A stretch of DNA of 6,056 nucleotides, taken from positions 1 to 6,056 of the forward strand of contig BQJX01000194.1 of the NCBI GenBank assembly GCA_021604925.1, read 5' to 3'. Both the position numbers and the translations under genes were made by a program. Every line of letters starts with the position of its first letter. Within the stretch, counting starts at the first letter, position 1. Origin of the DNA: Gemmatimonadota bacterium (GTDB taxonomy: Bacteria; ARS69). Below, piece by piece: positions 4,605 to 6,056 of the stretch. The notes beneath the pieces were generated by a model. The model saw only the letters and a program-made list of their open reading frames with translations, made no database searches and was not told the origin of the DNA.

Positions 4605-6056
4605 GGCAACATCCGTGACAGTTGCGCCGCCAGGTCACGGGCGCGATCCGCTGAGAGCGTCTCGGGGAAGGACACCAGCAGTTCCTCGTACTCGGCCAGC
4701 GCGGCCGGCACGTCGTGCAGGTCCTCCGCGAGGATGCGCGCCCGCAGCAACCGCGCCTCCGCGGCCAGGTCCGGCACGTCCGCCTCGGCCACCGCGCGAA
4801 GCAGCACATCCAGCGCCACGCCCGGTTCGCCTTCCTCGCGATGGGCGCGGCCCAGCAGCAGGAACGCCTCGTCCACCAGCGATGCCCCGGGATGCGCCGT
4901 GGTGAGTCGACCCAGCGTGGCGATCGCCGTGGCCGGATCCTTCTTCCGCAGACTCAGGCGGGCGGCGGCATACTCCGCCACCACCTCCGGATCATCCAGG
5001 TTCGTGTTGATGAGAATGGAGAACTCCAAAGCGTCGTTCACATGGTCTCCCTTGGGGAAGCGTTGCGCGACTTCCTTGAACAGGCTGTCGGCCACGGTGG
5101 TCTCTCCCGCGTAGTAGTGCACTCGAGCCTCTTCGAAGAGGGAGCGCTCCTGGGTCGGCTCCGAAAAGCCGCGTTCGCGGATCACGGCGTAGACGCCCCG
5201 GGCCCGCTCCAGGTCTCCCTGCCAGAGCGCGCACTCGGCCACCTCGAACTGGGGATCGGCCTCGCCCCACGGTCCGCCCGGCAACCGCAGCAGATCGCGG
5301 AACACCACTTCGGCGGCCGCGGGGTCGCGCTTGCCGTCGCGCAGCAGCCGCCCGGCCTCGAACTGCGCCGCATAGTCGAAGTCCGTCTCCGGATACGTCT
5401 CACTGATGCGGGCGTAGGTGGCCAGCGCATCGTCCCAGGCGTACAGCTCGGTCTGGCAGCGGGCAATCTCGGTGAGGGCGCTGGGAACGGCGCGACCATC
5501 CGGGAACTCGTCCACGATTCGTTCGAAGACCCGCGTGGCCACCTCGTACTCGCCGTCGGTCTGGCAGCGCTTGCCGAACACGAGCAGCGACGCGTACTGC
5601 CCGGGCGCGCGATCCACCAACGCGAAGTAGTGCAGCCGCGCACTCTCGTGGTCGCCGGCCTCCAGGTAGAGGTCCCCCAGTAGCTTCTGGAACGTCACCT
5701 CGGTGGCACCGTACGGGAGCGCCTGTTCACCGCCGGCGTCCGGCGCGTCCTGCTCGCGGAGCCGCTCGGCGATCCGGCCCTCCACGCGGCGGATTGCCGG
5801 CTCCAGGCTCTCCTCCGCCTCGCCGATCCTCAGCAGTCGCCCCTCTACGTACGAGAGTCCCGTGGGCGATGTCTCCAGGTAGGCCAGGTAACCCAGCGTG
5901 GCTTCCTCGAACTCGAACCGTTGCTCGTGCAGCGATGCCTTCTGCCGGACGAACTTGCCGGGAAAGTGCGCCTCGCCCGCGGCGTACGTTTCCAGCGCCT
6001 CGTCCAGCATGCGATTGCGCGTGAACAACTCGGCCACGAACGAGTACGAAGCGCGC
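4601..6056 (-). CDS. TPR-repeat protein, 5' end outside window
   Basis: The visible 484 residues begin inside the protein (frame open to the edge, no convincing start) and end with a TGA overlapping the next ATG. The sequence is a chain of about ten helical-hairpin TPR-type units roughly 33-38 residues apart. Many close with the 'FPxG'-type turn seen in BamD/YbgF-like proteins: for example GEYEVATRVFERIVDEFPDG, AWDDALATYARISETYPE, TTVADSLFKEVAQRFPKG and VPAALAEYEELLVSFPE. TPR arrays bind other proteins; in this class they are often envelope proteins, but any signal peptide lies outside the window. About two thirds along, a segment with NDALEFSILINTNLDDP departs from the plain TPR pattern. The direct 4-nt overlap with the secreted protein gene suggests the two products are made together and may interact. 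Confidence 0.5.
   Translation of the reverse strand, partial: RASYSFVAELFTRNRMLDEALETYAAGEAHFPGKFVRQKASLHEQRFEFEEATLGYLAYLETSPTGLSYVEGRLLRIGEAEESLEPAIRRVEGRIAERLREQDAPDAGGEQALPYGATEVTFQKLLGDLYLEAGDHESARLHYFALVDRAPGQYASLLVFGKRCQTDGEYEVATRVFERIVDEFPDGRAVPSALTEIARCQTELYAWDDALATYARISETYPETDFDYAAQFEAGRLLRDGKRDPAAAEVVFRDLLRLPGGPWGEADPQFEVAECALWQGDLERARGVYAVIRERGFSEPTQERSLFEEARVHYYAGETTVADSLFKEVAQRFPKGDHVNDALEFSILINTNLDDPEVVAEYAAARLSLRKKDPATAIATLGRLTTAHPGASLVDEAFLLLGRAHREEGEPGVALDVLLRAVAEADVPDLAAEARLLRARILAEDLHDVPAALAEYEELLVSFPETLSADRARDLAAQLSRMLP

Noticed and set aside
3186..5114. Long plus-strand open frame of 642 codons
   Set aside because: It lies antisense to three genes with clear family matches. 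Its product is rich in Arg, Val, His and Gln with no recognisable domain, as expected for the opposite strand of GC-rich coding DNA.
1..6056. Defence system, mobile element, CRISPR array or tRNA/rRNA
   Set aside because: No transposase, integrase, nuclease, regularly spaced repeat array or tRNA-like cloverleaf was recognised on either strand.

Overview
The window is compact, high-GC bacterial coding sequence with one gene fragment pointing right and six genes pointing left. No RNA genes, CRISPR array, insertion sequence or phage genes were seen, and the longest gene-free stretch is about 210 bases. The RND pump resembles those common in the Fibrobacteres-Chlorobi-Bacteroidetes (FCB) group. 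The secreted protein belongs to the family labelled 'asparagine synthetase B' in Bacteroidota genomes. With the high GC content, this points to a GC-rich FCB-side lineage such as Gemmatimonadota, Eisenbacteria or Krumholzibacteriota. That placement is an inference, since no marker gene is present.

Layout: (1) bases 1-1455, plus strand: the C-terminal half of an RND efflux pump inner-membrane subunit, whose start lies outside the window. (2) 1456-1518: a short convergent gap without a clear terminator. (3) 1519-2138, minus strand: a two-gene unit in which a four-helix membrane protein overlaps a 64-residue XRE-type regulator by 4 nt (GTGA). It is preceded by a near-consensus sigma-70 promoter (TTGACA, 17 nt, TAATCT) and a good ribosome binding site. 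(4) 2214-2347: GC-rich non-coding sequence holding two copies of a 22-bp direct repeat. (5) 2348-6056, minus strand: a tightly packed four-gene row transcribed right to left. It encodes a TPR-repeat protein (start outside the window), the secreted 'asparagine synthetase B'-like protein (4-nt ATGA overlap), a DUF454/YbaN membrane protein (16-nt gap with a Shine-Dalgarno hairpin) and an isoprenylcysteine methyltransferase-like membrane enzyme (directly abutting).

The most interesting gene is the 'asparagine synthetase B'-like protein at 3336-4604. It has a signal peptide and none of the asparagine synthetase domains. It does show a cysteine in a nucleophile-elbow-like context and a C-terminus resembling ThuA and other class I glutamine amidotransferase-like proteins. 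Its physical coupling to a TPR protein suggests an uncharacterised envelope function. The small regulator/membrane-protein unit with its own strong promoter looks like an autonomous, probably self-regulated module.

[Form note: the original answer gave no feature confidences; every 0.5 is a placeholder required by the schema, not an estimate.]
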